Origin: Thalassovita sp.
Lineage (GTDB): Bacteria > Pseudomonadota > Alphaproteobacteria > Rhodobacterales > Rhodobacteraceae
Length of the DNA stretch: 64,000 nt
Reading direction: 5' to 3'
Assembly: GCA_029212905.1 (NCBI GenBank)
Contig: JARGPB010000010.1
Span: 83,355-147,354 of the forward strand
In this document: piece by piece, positions 17,342 to 26,047 of the stretch
Position numbering within the stretch: the first letter of the stretch is position 1
Layout of the letters: each line of letters starts with the position of its first letter
The notes under the pieces: model-generated
Seen by the model: only the letters and a program-made list of their open reading frames with translations
The model's database searches: none
Told to the model about the DNA's origin: nothing
Made by a program: the position numbers and the translations under genes

Positions 17342-17917
17342 TCAGGCGCGCCCCGCATCCGAGGACAATAGCAACGCATCCACGCCCAGGGATTTCAACG
17401 CGCCGTCCCATTTGGCCTTGTCCGGCAGATCAAACACCAGCGTCATGTTGGCGTCACAGGTCAGCCAGGCATTCTGCGACAGCTCAGATTCCAGCTGCCC
17501 CGGCCCCCAACCGGCATAGCCGATCACCACCAGGGCCCGCTCGGGCCCCTGCCCCCGGGCCAAGGCCTCCAGGATGTCCAGCGTCGCGGTCATCCCGAAT
17601 CCGCCGTCCACCCGCAACGTGTTCACCGTGCTCACATAATCCAGCGAATGCAGCACGAATCCACGACCCGGCTCGACCGGCCCACCAAAGGAGACGTCCA
17701 TCTGGCGGCTGCCCGGCCCATGGCGGATCGACAGCTGCTCCAGCATATCTGACAGCGCCACCTCGCCTGTTGGCTTGTTGACGATCAACCCCATCGCCCC
17801 GTCCTCGGAATGGGCGCAGATCAATACGACGGATTGCTCGAATCGCGAATCTCCCATCGCGGGCATCGCGATCAGCAACTTGCCGGTCAGGTTCAAAGAG
17901 GTTTGCTGTTGTTCCAT
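17342..17917 (-). CDS. YqgE/AlgH family protein
   Basis: The 191-residue protein matches the UPF0301 family: L-I-A-M-P-A-M-G-D-S-R-F-E-x-S-V-V near the start, G-A-M-G-L-I-V-N-K-P, and G-Y-A-G-W-G-P-G-Q-L-E-x-E. Family members are single-domain cytosolic proteins; the AlgH name comes from alginate regulation in Pseudomonas, and the molecular role is unresolved. It diverges from the DsbD-N-like gene, a neighbour pairing that may be conserved in the group but that I cannot check here. Confidence 0.92.
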   Translation of the reverse strand: MEQQQTSLNLTGKLLIAMPAMGDSRFEQSVVLICAHSEDGAMGLIVNKPTGEVALSDMLEQLSIRHGPGSRQMDVSFGGPVEPGRGFVLHSLDYVSTVNTLRVDGGFGMTATLDILEALARGQGPERALVVIGYAGWGPGQLESELSQNAWLTCDANMTLVFDLPDKAKWDGALKSLGVDALLLSSDAGRA

Positions 17918-18048
17918 TCTCTAAAGATAAGAACCCACAGCCCCCCGGTCCAGCACCCGCGCCCGAAAAACCACGCTTTGCGACCTGATCACGCACACTC
18001 GCCGGAAAGTGAGTTGGCTTTGCGCGCATTTTCCCCCATCTCAAACTC

Positions 18049-18861
18049 ATGAGCTATCGCCTGATCCTTTCCGCCCTGACCGCCCTCGGCCTGACCGCCG
18101 CCCCCCCCGCGCTGGCCCAGGACCCGACCCAACAGGTCGTCTCCCTCGAAGTCCTGCCAGGCTGGCGCACCGCCGATGGCACCCATATCGCGGCGCTAAA
18201 GATCGACCTGGCGCCGGGGTGGAAAACCTATTGGCGCGCACCTGGGGATGCCGGCATTCCGCCGATGATCGACTGGTCCGGCTCGGATAACCTGTCCGCC
18301 ATGCTGCCGGCCTGGCCCACTCCGTCGGTGTTCTCGCAAAACGGCATGAACTCGGTCGGCTACAAGGATGACCTGATCCTGCCCATCGTCCTGACCCCGC
18401 GCGACGGCAGCCAACCGATTTCCCTCAAAGGCACGCTGCAAATCGGCATCTGCAAGGACATCTGCGTCCCGGCCGAGCTGGGCTTTGAGCTGCCCCTGCC
18501 CATCGCCAAATCCCACGACCGCGCGATTGCCACCGCCCTGGCCGATCAACCCACCCCCGCCCGACAGGCAGGCGTCGGCCACGTCACCTGCCAGATGTCC
18601 CTGACCCCGGACGGGATCGCGCTCCAGGCAAACCTGTCGATGCCTCCGGCCGGTAAATACGAATACGCCATCGTCGAAACCGCCGACCCCGAAGTCTGGG
18701 TCGCCGAAAGCGAAACCCACCGCAACGGCAACACCCTGACCATCAAAACCGAGCTGATCCACATGGACGGCGGCGCTTTCGCGCTGGACCGCTCGGGGCT
18801 GCGCGTGACGGTTCTGGGCAGCGATCACGCCGTGGATATCCAGGGCTGCCCGGCCGAATAA
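18049..18861 (+). CDS. Periplasmic DsbD N-domain-like protein
   Basis: The 270-residue protein starts with a signal peptide ending A-L-A-Q. The mature part resembles the alpha domain of DsbD/ScsB: G-W-K-T-Y-W-R-A-P-G-D-A-G-I-P-P and the cysteine pair I-C-K-D-I-C-V-P near residue 138, which would be the redox-active site. It lacks the transmembrane CcdA-like and thioredoxin domains of full DsbD, so an electron donor must be supplied elsewhere. Additional Cys residues occur near residue 183 and at the C-terminus (Q-G-C-P-A-E). Its role in periplasmic thiol transfer is inferred. Confidence 0.85.
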   Translation: MSYRLILSALTALGLTAAPPALAQDPTQQVVSLEVLPGWRTADGTHIAALKIDLAPGWKTYWRAPGDAGIPPMIDWSGSDNLSAMLPAWPTPSVFSQNGMNSVGYKDDLILPIVLTPRDGSQPISLKGTLQIGICKDICVPAELGFELPLPIAKSHDRAIATALADQPTPARQAGVGHVTCQMSLTPDGIALQANLSMPPAGKYEYAIVETADPEVWVAESETHRNGNTLTIKTELIHMDGGAFALDRSGLRVTVLGSDHAVDIQGCPAE

Positions 18862-18892
18862 CCTCGGCCCCTGCGCCTGCCGCAGCTGCGGA

Positions 18893-18919
18893 ATTTGAGT
18901 ATTTTCAGCAAGATGAAAC
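18893..18919 (-). repeat. Convergent-end repeat element, copy B (inverted)
   Basis: This is the exact 27-bp reverse complement of copy A at 4298-4324. With copy C it forms the two arms of a large palindrome between the DsbD-N-like gene and the convergent RND pump gene. Confidence 0.85.
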
Positions 18920-18926
18920 CAAAGGT

Positions 18927-18951
18927 GCGCGCCCCATAACCCAGGGCGCGC
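18927..18951. terminator. GC-rich hairpin between inverted repeat copies
   Basis: A perfect 8-bp stem GCGCGCCC / GGGCGCGC (18927-18934 and 18944-18951) with a 9-nt loop sits at the centre of the palindrome formed by repeat copies B and C. It is symmetric enough to act on both converging transcripts. There is no long U-tract, so intrinsic termination would depend on the flanking TTT and the outer stem. Confidence 0.5.
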
Positions 18952-18955
18952 GCGC

Positions 18956-18977
18956 TTTCATCTTGCGAGAAATACTC
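18956..18977 (+). repeat. Convergent-end repeat element, copy C
   Basis: The 22-bp sequence begins TTTCATCTTGCGAG and ends AAATACTC. It matches copy A except in the short central spacer and lies in the opposite orientation to copy B, 36 bp away. Confidence 0.75.
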
Positions 18978-19032
18978 CCGCCGGAGGCTCCGGTCCGCGC
19001 GTCACGCGCGATGGTCCGAAATTAGACGGGGA

Positions 19033-22000
19033 TCAGGCCAGGCGACGTCGGCGCAGCGCGTAGATCAGGGCAGAGCCCGCGAACAGCATTGCTATCAGCG
19101 CGGCCACTCCGATCAGGAACAGTTTCAGCCCGCCCACCATCGGGTCCGCGCCGGCCCAGGAGCCAAGCAGCGGATGAGCCTCGCCCGTGGCCAGCGGCCA
19201 GCCCATGCTCAGCGCCAGCCATGTGCCCAGCACGGCCACGCCCAGCCCGACCGGCAGGCGCAGCATCCGCACCCGCAGCGACCGGCGCAGCGCCGTCACG
19301 TAGCGCCCCATGTCCTGTTGCATCGCCACCAGCGCAGGCACCACCAGCAGCACCAGCACCATGCCAAATCCCAGCCCGTAGACCAGCGTGATCACTGTTG
19401 GCCGTAAAAACTGTGCCTGTTGCGAGCTTTCGTACAGCAGAGGCGCCAGCCCCATCACCGTGGTCAGCGTCGTCAGCATCACCGGGCGCAAACGGTCCGC
19501 CGTGCCGTCGATGATCGAGGGAATCAGGCCCCGGTCCTTGGCGTATTCGTCGATTGTTGTGACCAGCACGATGGAATCGTTGATGATGATCCCCGTCATC
19601 CCCACCAGCCCGACTACTGTGAACATGGATAACGGCACATCCCACAGCGCGTGGCCATAGATCGTGCCCACCAGCCCGAAGGGGATGATTGCCATCACCA
19701 CCACGGGCCGCGTCCAGCTGCTGAACACCCAGGCCAGCACCAGATAGATGCCGACCAGGCACAGGATCAATCCGGTCATGGCCTCGGTCAGGAACTGGTC
19801 TTCTTGTTCTGACAGGCCCGACATCCGCCATTCCACCTGTGTTTCGCTGGCGATTGTCGGCAGGATTTCGGTTTCCAGAATGCGCAGGATTTCCTCGGCG
19901 CGGGCGGGGTCGTCCTCGGAGATGTCCCCCGTGACCGAGATCAGCCGGATCCCGTTTTCCCGCCGCACCGTCGAGAACCCCGAGCGCGTTTTCACGCTGA
20001 CGATATCAGCCAGCGGGACATATTCGCCCTGGGTGGTGCGCAGTTGCATCCGCTCCAGGAAATCCGCGGTCAGTTCGGTGTCCGGCAGCTCGACCCGGAT
20101 CGAGGCACTGCGCGCCCGGTCAGGAAAGGTCGCCGCCTCCAGCCCGTTCAGCCGGTGGCGCAGCACCCGCCCCAGCCCGTCAATGGTGAACCCCAGCGCC
20201 TGCCCCTGTGGGGTCAGCTCCAGGATCATTTCGTCCTTGTCATAGGCCAGGTTGTCCTCGACGGCGGATACTTCGGGGAACCGTATCAGCGCCTGTTTCA
20301 GCGCCTCGCTTGCGGTTTTCAGCGTCTCGGCCGAGGCGCCATAGAATTGCACATCCAGCGCCTCGCCGCCCGGGCCGGACCGCCAGCCACGAAAGCTGAC
20401 CGTTTCGACCATCGGATGGCGGCGCACCGCGTCTTGCAGTTCTCCGACAAAGGCAAAGCTTGAATAAGGCCGCAGGTCCGCGTCGATCAGCTCGATCGCG
20501 ATGCCGCCCAGCAGGTCCGCGTCCTTGGTGTCGGCGCCGGGCAGCGGCCGCCCCGAATTGCCGCCCACCTCGGCGATGACATAGTCCAGCGGATTGGTGC
20601 CATAGCGTTCGGCATACTCCTTGCCCAAAGCATCCGTGGCGCGCTGCATCTCGCGCATCATGGCGATGCTGTCGGCGCGCGTGGCCCCCGGCAACATCGC
20701 GAAATTCCCCGTCACGCTGCCACGTTCCGGCGCGTTAAAGAACCGCCATTGCACGTCGCCCCGAATGAACACCGACACCTGTCCCGCCAGCAGCACCAGG
20801 GCCATCGCCAGCACAGGATAGCGCGCCCGGATCACCAGCGCCGTAAAGGGCCGGAACAGATGTGTGCGCACCCAGCGGAACCCCCGGTTCACCGTCCGCG
20901 AGGGCCAGTCGTACCAATGTTCCTTGGCCGAGTGTTTCAGCGCGTGCGCCATATGGTGCGGCAGGATCAGGAAACACTCGATCAACGAGGCCATCAGAAC
21001 CACGATCACCGTAAAGGGGATGTCGCGGATCAGATCACCAAAGCGGCCTCCGATCGCGGTCAGGCCGAAAAACGCGATAATCGTCGTCAGGGTCGCGGAA
21101 AACACAGGCAAGGCCATGCGCCGCGCCGCCGTTTCAGCCGCGCCTGTCGGCGTGTGCCCGTTGCGCGACAGATGGTCGGCATGTTCGCCCACCACGATCG
21201 CGTCATCCACCACAATGCCCAGCGTGATGATCAGCCCGAACAGGCTGATCATGTTGATCGTCAGCCCCGCAGCATACATCAGCGCAATCGCCAGCAGCAT
21301 CGACACCGGAATCCCCGCCGCCACCCAAAAGGCCGTGCGCGCATTCAGGAACAGGAACAACAGGATCAGCACCATCCCCAGCCCCTGTAGCCCGTTCTCG
21401 GTCAGGATGTTCAGGCGCGCGGTGATGGATTCGGCGCGGGTGCGGATCAGGTCGATCTTCACCCCCTGAGGCAAAGTCGCCTGCATCGTATCCGCCACGT
21501 CCTGCACCAAAGCCTGGATCTTGATCGCGTCGCCCGTGTCTGATCGGTCCACCCGCACCGAGACCGCCGGGTGATCGCCCACGAAATACACACGGTTCCG
21601 GTCGCTCCCCAACAGGCTGACCGTCGCCACATCCGCCACCCGCAACGCCGAGCCATCCGCATAGGTCCGCAGCACGATCTGCGCGATCTGGTCGGCGCTG
21701 CGTTTTTCCACGCCCGTTCGGACGCGCGCATTGGCGCCGGTCACGTCGCCTGCCGGGTCCGCGTCCACCTCTTCGGCAATGGCCGCTGCGATCTGTGCGA
21801 TCGTCACGTCATGCGCCATCAGGCTCAGGCTGGGCACCTCGATCAGGACCTCTGGGGCGGCGACCCCCCGGATCGTGGTACGAGTCACGCCCTCGTCGAA
21901 CAGGCGCGTGACGAATTCATCTGCAAACAGGCCCAACTGTTCGGGCGACACAGGCCCCGTGATCACCACATCCGTCACCCGGTCGCGCCAGACGCCGCGC

Positions 22001-22410
22001 CGCACGGTGGGGTCTTCGGCCTCTTCGGGCAGGGTCGTGATCACGTCCACCGCTGTTTGCACGTCATCCGCCGCCCGCGCCATGTCCCAGCCGGGTTCGA
22101 ATTCCAAAGTAACAGTCGCCCGTCCCTCGACGCTGCGGCTTTCGCTGGTTTCCACGCCTTCAACCGTCAGCAAAGCCGGTTCCAGCACCTGAACAATGGC
22201 CGAATCCACGTCCTCGGCCCCCGCGCCCTCCCAGATAACCGAGACCGTCACATCATCCAGCACCACGTCGGGGAAAAACTGTGCCCGCATCCGCGGCACC
22301 GCTGCCATGCCCAGCACCAGCAGGATCACCAGCAACAGGTTCGCCGCCGTCCGGTGGCGCGTGAAATAGGACAGCAAACCGCCCGCCGCCTGAGGAATCG
22401 GACGCGCCAT
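19033..22410 (-). CDS. RND-family efflux permease (HAE1-like)
   Basis: The 1125-residue inner-membrane pump has the RND layout: one N-terminal helix, a large periplasmic loop, a helix cluster, then a repeat of the same. The proton-relay motif G-I-V-V-D-D-A-I-V-V-G-E in helix 4 places the aspartate pair at about residues 400-401, and the second half has G-I-I-I-N-D-S-I-V-L-V. It belongs to the hydrophobe/amphiphile exporter branch; the substrate is unknown. The adaptor gene lies 2 bp upstream. No outer-membrane factor is encoded nearby, so TolC would be shared. Confidence 0.94.
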   Translation of the reverse strand: MARPIPQAAGGLLSYFTRHRTAANLLLVILLVLGMAAVPRMRAQFFPDVVLDDVTVSVIWEGAGAEDVDSAIVQVLEPALLTVEGVETSESRSVEGRATVTLEFEPGWDMARAADDVQTAVDVITTLPEEAEDPTVRRGVWRDRVTDVVITGPVSPEQLGLFADEFVTRLFDEGVTRTTIRGVAAPEVLIEVPSLSLMAHDVTIAQIAAAIAEEVDADPAGDVTGANARVRTGVEKRSADQIAQIVLRTYADGSALRVADVATVSLLGSDRNRVYFVGDHPAVSVRVDRSDTGDAIKIQALVQDVADTMQATLPQGVKIDLIRTRAESITARLNILTENGLQGLGMVLILLFLFLNARTAFWVAAGIPVSMLLAIALMYAAGLTINMISLFGLIITLGIVVDDAIVVGEHADHLSRNGHTPTGAAETAARRMALPVFSATLTTIIAFFGLTAIGGRFGDLIRDIPFTVIVVLMASLIECFLILPHHMAHALKHSAKEHWYDWPSRTVNRGFRWVRTHLFRPFTALVIRARYPVLAMALVLLAGQVSVFIRGDVQWRFFNAPERGSVTGNFAMLPGATRADSIAMMREMQRATDALGKEYAERYGTNPLDYVIAEVGGNSGRPLPGADTKDADLLGGIAIELIDADLRPYSSFAFVGELQDAVRRHPMVETVSFRGWRSGPGGEALDVQFYGASAETLKTASEALKQALIRFPEVSAVEDNLAYDKDEMILELTPQGQALGFTIDGLGRVLRHRLNGLEAATFPDRARSASIRVELPDTELTADFLERMQLRTTQGEYVPLADIVSVKTRSGFSTVRRENGIRLISVTGDISEDDPARAEEILRILETEILPTIASETQVEWRMSGLSEQEDQFLTEAMTGLILCLVGIYLVLAWVFSSWTRPVVVMAIIPFGLVGTIYGHALWDVPLSMFTVVGLVGMTGIIINDSIVLVTTIDEYAKDRGLIPSIIDGTADRLRPVMLTTLTTVMGLAPLLYESSQQAQFLRPTVITLVYGLGFGMVLVLLVVPALVAMQQDMGRYVTALRRSLRVRMLRLPVGLGVAVLGTWLALSMGWPLATGEAHPLLGSWAGADPMVGGLKLFLIGVAALIAMLFAGSALIYALRRRRLA

Positions 22411-22412
22411 CG

Positions 22413-23870
22413 TCAGCTCCCCATCCGGGATTCAAGCCGCTCGACCATGTCGGCCGGCACCTGTTCGTCCTGCAATCGCGCCAATATCCGTGTCCGCACA
22501 TCCGAGGGCATCCGCGTGTTGCCTTCGACAAACGCGACCAGCTTGGCGCGGCGCTCGGCGCTCAGTTCCAGCATCTTGGGGGCTTCGGGCACTGCCGCCG
22601 CCGCGCCCCTCAGCGGCCTCACCTTAATTCCCGCCCCCAACAAGGGCGTGCGTTCCGACACCACATCGCGCCCCTCCAGGCCGCGCGCGCGCACCAGCAC
22701 GTCGTCGCCCTGACGGCGCAGCAGCCGCACCTCCAGCGATTCCAGCCGGTCCTCGGGGCCCAGCACCAGCACCCGGCTTGATGCATCCAGCGCGGTCGAG
22801 GGCAGCCGAACCACCTGCTCCAGCGTTGGTTCCTGCACCCCGACACTGACGAAATCCCCCGGTTTCAGCCCGCGCGCCTGGTCGATCCGTGCGAAAATCA
22901 GCCGCCCCGTCTGCCCGTCGCCCACCGCCGCGCTGTCGCGGTCGATCCGGCCCTTGGCCGTCAGGTTTTCACCATAAACATTCAGCGTCACCGTCACCGG
23001 GGCCTCGTCCAACTGCCCCGCCTGGTTCAGCAGCCGCGCATATTGCGGGGTCGAGATCCGAAACGCGACCTCAAGCGCCTGTCCGTCCACCAGCTTGGCC
23101 AGCACCTCGTTTTGCGACACCAGCCCGCCCTCGACGATGCTCACGTCGCTCAGCGTGCCGTCGAAACCTGCGCGGATCACCGTGTCCGCCAGCGACCGCT
23201 CGGCCTCGGCCAGGGCCAGCGCGGCGCGGTTCAGCTTGGTGCCCGCCTGGTCCACCCGTGCCTCGGCCAATGCCAAAGCCTGCCTGCGTGACACCACCGC
23301 CTGCCGCGCGCTGGATGCCGTCAGCTCTGCCGCCTCGACCGTGGCCTCGGTCGCCACGCCCCGCGCCGCCAAATCCTGAGCCCGCTTGAACGCGCGTTCG
23401 CGCAATGCGGCCTGTTCACGGGTCGCGGCCAGTTCGTCCCGCGCCAGAATCAGCGCGCGATCCGCGTCGCGCACCTCCAGCTCGGCGTCCTGATAATCAT
23501 TCTTGGTCCGTTCCAGCGCCGATTCCGCATCGGCCGGGTCGATCCGCGCCAGCACCTTGCCCGCATGCACCTGTCCGCCCTCTTCGAATCCCTCGGCCAG
23601 TTCGATCACTGTGCCGCGCAGCGCTGCGCGGATTTCCAGCGTCCGGCGGCTGTGCACCTCGCCAAAGGCGCTTAGCGTCGGGCGGACATCCTGTGCCTGC
23701 GCCGTCACCACATTGACCGCGAAAATCCGTTCACGCACCTGCGGTGTGCGTGCCTCGCGGGACATTCGCGCCTCGATCGCGTCGCGTACCATGGCGCCCG
23801 CATAGACCAGCAACCCCAGAGTCACAGCCACCAGAAACAGGCCTGTCAGGCTTTGGCGCAGAAATCGCAT
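22413..23870 (-). CDS. RND efflux periplasmic adaptor (HlyD/MFP family)
   Basis: The 485-residue protein has one N-terminal membrane helix (L-T-G-L-F-L-V-A-V-T-L-G-L-L-V-Y) and the lipoyl-like half-motif G-G-Q-V-H-A-G-K-V-L-A-R-I-D-P. A long coiled-coil hairpin (about residues 110-200) and a second lipoyl half near G-F-D-G-T-L-S-D-V follow. It links the RND permease to an outer-membrane channel. The C-terminus carries a charged helical extension of about 70 residues that looks less typical. Start codon: ATG at 23870. It leads a two-gene operon with the pump. Confidence 0.92.
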   Translation of the reverse strand: MRFLRQSLTGLFLVAVTLGLLVYAGAMVRDAIEARMSREARTPQVRERIFAVNVVTAQAQDVRPTLSAFGEVHSRRTLEIRAALRGTVIELAEGFEEGGQVHAGKVLARIDPADAESALERTKNDYQDAELEVRDADRALILARDELAATREQAALRERAFKRAQDLAARGVATEATVEAAELTASSARQAVVSRRQALALAEARVDQAGTKLNRAALALAEAERSLADTVIRAGFDGTLSDVSIVEGGLVSQNEVLAKLVDGQALEVAFRISTPQYARLLNQAGQLDEAPVTVTLNVYGENLTAKGRIDRDSAAVGDGQTGRLIFARIDQARGLKPGDFVSVGVQEPTLEQVVRLPSTALDASSRVLVLGPEDRLESLEVRLLRRQGDDVLVRARGLEGRDVVSERTPLLGAGIKVRPLRGAAAAVPEAPKMLELSAERRAKLVAFVEGNTRMPSDVRTRILARLQDEQVPADMVERLESRMGS

Positions 23871-23970
23871 GTCTTAAGTATCCCTGTGACACGGGCCTTT
23901 GTGACCCGACATATAACACTAGCGGCGCAGAACAATTTGCCAAGCCACAAGGCTGTTACGCATCCCGCCG

Positions 23971-24513
23971 CTATTTCCGTCGCTTGTGCTCGTCCAGACG
24001 CGGAAAAATTTCGACAAAATTGCACGGCAGATGGCGGTAATCCAGTTGATGCACCAGGATTTCGTCCCAGGCATCCTTGCACGCGCCCGTGCTGCCGGGC
24101 AAAGCAAACAGATAGGTGCCCCCCGCCACGCCGCCCGTCGCGCGGCTTTGCACCGCCGAGGTTCCGATCTTTTGCATCGACACGATGGTGAACACGGTGC
24201 CGAACGCGTCGATTTCCTTTTCATAGACGTCGCGATGCGCCTCGACCGTGACATCGCGCCCCGTCAGCCCCGTCCCCCCGGTCGAGATCACCACATCCAC
24301 TTCGGGGTTCGCGATCCAGGCCCGCAGCTGGTCGGCGATCTGGGTGCGTTCGTCGCGCAGGATCTTGCGATCCGCCAGCACATGCCCCGCCGCCGCGATC
24401 CGGTCCACCAGCGTCTGCCCCGACCGATCCTCGGACAGCCCCCGCGTATCCGATACCGTCAGAACCGCGATCCTCACCGGGATGAACTCTTTGTTTTCGT
24501 CAATCCGCGCCAT
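23971..24513 (-). CDS. moaB: Molybdenum cofactor biosynthesis protein MoaB
   Basis: The 180-residue protein is of the MoaB/Mog family, which adenylylates molybdopterin. It has T-V-S-D-T-R near residue 20, the signature S-T-G-G-T-G-L-T-G-R-D and a C-terminal A-L-P-G-S-T-G-A-C. Standalone MoaB of this length is usual. It lies 3 bp after a LysE-family gene in a UDG-LysE-MoaB run, while moaD and moaE are near 39 kb, so cofactor genes are split within the window. Confidence 0.93.
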   Translation of the reverse strand: MARIDENKEFIPVRIAVLTVSDTRGLSEDRSGQTLVDRIAAAGHVLADRKILRDERTQIADQLRAWIANPEVDVVISTGGTGLTGRDVTVEAHRDVYEKEIDAFGTVFTIVSMQKIGTSAVQSRATGGVAGGTYLFALPGSTGACKDAWDEILVHQLDYRHLPCNFVEIFPRLDEHKRRK

Positions 24514-24516
24514 GGT

Positions 24517-25134
24517 TTATCCTCGTTGCAGCAATGCCAGCCTGACGGCCAGCGCCACAAAGATACCCGCGCTGATCCGCCCCAGCCATGTGGCAAAACC
24601 CGCATCCCGCGCCAAAGTCCGCCCCAGACCGCCGGCGAAAACACCCACCAGCCCGTTTACGATCAGCCCGCCCAGCGCCATCATCGCCCCATAGATCAGG
24701 AACTGCGCCAGCACCGGCCGCGTCGGGTCAACAAATTGCGGAACAAACGCCAGCACGAACAGGATCACCTTGGGGTTGGTCAGGTTCACCACCAGCCCCT
24801 GCCGGAACGCCTTGGAGGCGCGAACGCCCTGCACGTCGCTTTGGATCGGCCCGGCCCGCAGCGTGTGCCACGCCAGCCACAACAGATACCCCACGCCGAT
24901 CCAGCGGATCACATCAAAGGCCCAGGGCATCGTCGCCAGAACCGCGCTTAGACCCAGACCCGCCGCCAAGGCATGGCAAAACGCGCCCAGCGCCACGCCC
25001 GCGCTGGCCGCCATCGCAGGCCCCGCCCCCGACCGCAGCCCCTGCCCCAGGCAAAACAGCATATCCGCACCGGGGGTCAGATTCAGCGCCAACCCCGCCG
25101 GGATGAATGCCAGCAGCAAGACCCAATCAATCAT
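24517..25134 (-). CDS. LysE/RhtB-family amino acid exporter
   Basis: The 205-residue protein has about six hydrophobic helices. The family signature near the start reads L-N-L-T-P-G-A-D-M-L-F-C-L-G-Q-G-L-R-S-G, matching the P-G-P/A-x-x-x-x-x region of RhtB/LysE exporters; G-x-G-x-x-L-x-x-A occurs later. The ATG at 25134 overlaps the uracil-DNA glycosylase stop by four bases. The substrate is not predictable. Longer upstream starts would run into the glycosylase gene. Confidence 0.9.
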   Translation of the reverse strand: MIDWVLLLAFIPAGLALNLTPGADMLFCLGQGLRSGAGPAMAASAGVALGAFCHALAAGLGLSAVLATMPWAFDVIRWIGVGYLLWLAWHTLRAGPIQSDVQGVRASKAFRQGLVVNLTNPKVILFVLAFVPQFVDPTRPVLAQFLIYGAMMALGGLIVNGLVGVFAGGLGRTLARDAGFATWLGRISAGIFVALAVRLALLQRG

Positions 25135-25925
25135 TTCAGCCCCTCCAGCCGGGCTTTGATTGCCAGCAGGTCGGCCCATGCCTCGCGTTTGGCGATTGGG
25201 GTCCGCAACAGATAGGCCGGGTGGACCATGGGCATTGCCGGGATGCCGAACGCTTCGGCCCATGTCCCGCGCAGCCGGGTGATCCCGCGTTTGCCCAGAG
25301 CCGCCTGACAGCTGATATTGCCCATCAGGATCAGCACCTCGGGTTTGACCAGCGCCACGTGTTTTTCCACGAACGGCACCATCATCTGAATCTCGTCCGG
25401 CCGCGGGTCGCGATTCTGAGGCGGCCTCCAGGGTAGGACATTCGCGATATACACCGCCTTGGCCGCGTCATCTGCGGCCCGGTCCATCCCGATCGCCCCC
25501 AGCATCCGGTCCAGCAAATGCCCCGCTGCGCCCACAAAGGGACGGCCCTCGCGGTCCTCGTCCCGGCCCGGAGCCTCGCCGATGATCATCACCCGTGCCG
25601 CCGGGTTGCCGTCACTGAACACCAGATTACGCGCGCCGCGTTTCAGCTCGCAATGCTCGTATCCCGCCAAAGCCGCCCGCAGCCCGGCCAGATCCCCAAC
25701 CTCGGCGGCCATCTGACGCGCCACCTTTATCGGGTCCGTCTTGGGTTTGGGGGCGGCCACCGGCGCGGCCCGCACGGCGGCGGCAGGCGTCACCTTTGCC
25801 GCCTTTTCAGCCGCAGTCACGGCATAGCGGTCCACGGGCGCGTCGCAGATCGCCTCGTCCGCGCCCATTTCCAGCTGCCATTCCAGCAGCGCCTTTGCCG
25901 TGTGATAATCCAATGCCGATTCCAT
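25131..25925 (-). CDS. Family 4 uracil-DNA glycosylase
   Basis: The 264-residue protein has an N-terminal helical/Ala-Pro-rich extension of about 75 residues, then the family 4 core. Motif 1 is G-E-A-P-G-R-D-E-D-x-x-G-R-P-F-V-G, and the late motif is M-V-H-P-A-Y-L-L-R. It removes uracil from DNA in base-excision repair. Family members bind a [4Fe-4S] cluster through four cysteines, but only about three cysteines are visible here (H-C-E-L-K, I-C-D-A near the start, and I-S-C-Q-A), so cluster ligation deserves a check. It starts the UDG-LysE-MoaB run. Confidence 0.92.
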   Translation of the reverse strand: MESALDYHTAKALLEWQLEMGADEAICDAPVDRYAVTAAEKAAKVTPAAAVRAAPVAAPKPKTDPIKVARQMAAEVGDLAGLRAALAGYEHCELKRGARNLVFSDGNPAARVMIIGEAPGRDEDREGRPFVGAAGHLLDRMLGAIGMDRAADDAAKAVYIANVLPWRPPQNRDPRPDEIQMMVPFVEKHVALVKPEVLILMGNISCQAALGKRGITRLRGTWAEAFGIPAMPMVHPAYLLRTPIAKREAWADLLAIKARLEGLK

Positions 25926-26047
25926 GCGCCCAAGCTACCCCGCCGCGCGCGCCCCGGAAAGCCGGTAAAAGCACCGCTAAATCTTGCCCCCGCACCGGCC
26001 CGAACCTATAAGCACCACAGGCAACTTTGGCCACATAGGGGGCGGCG

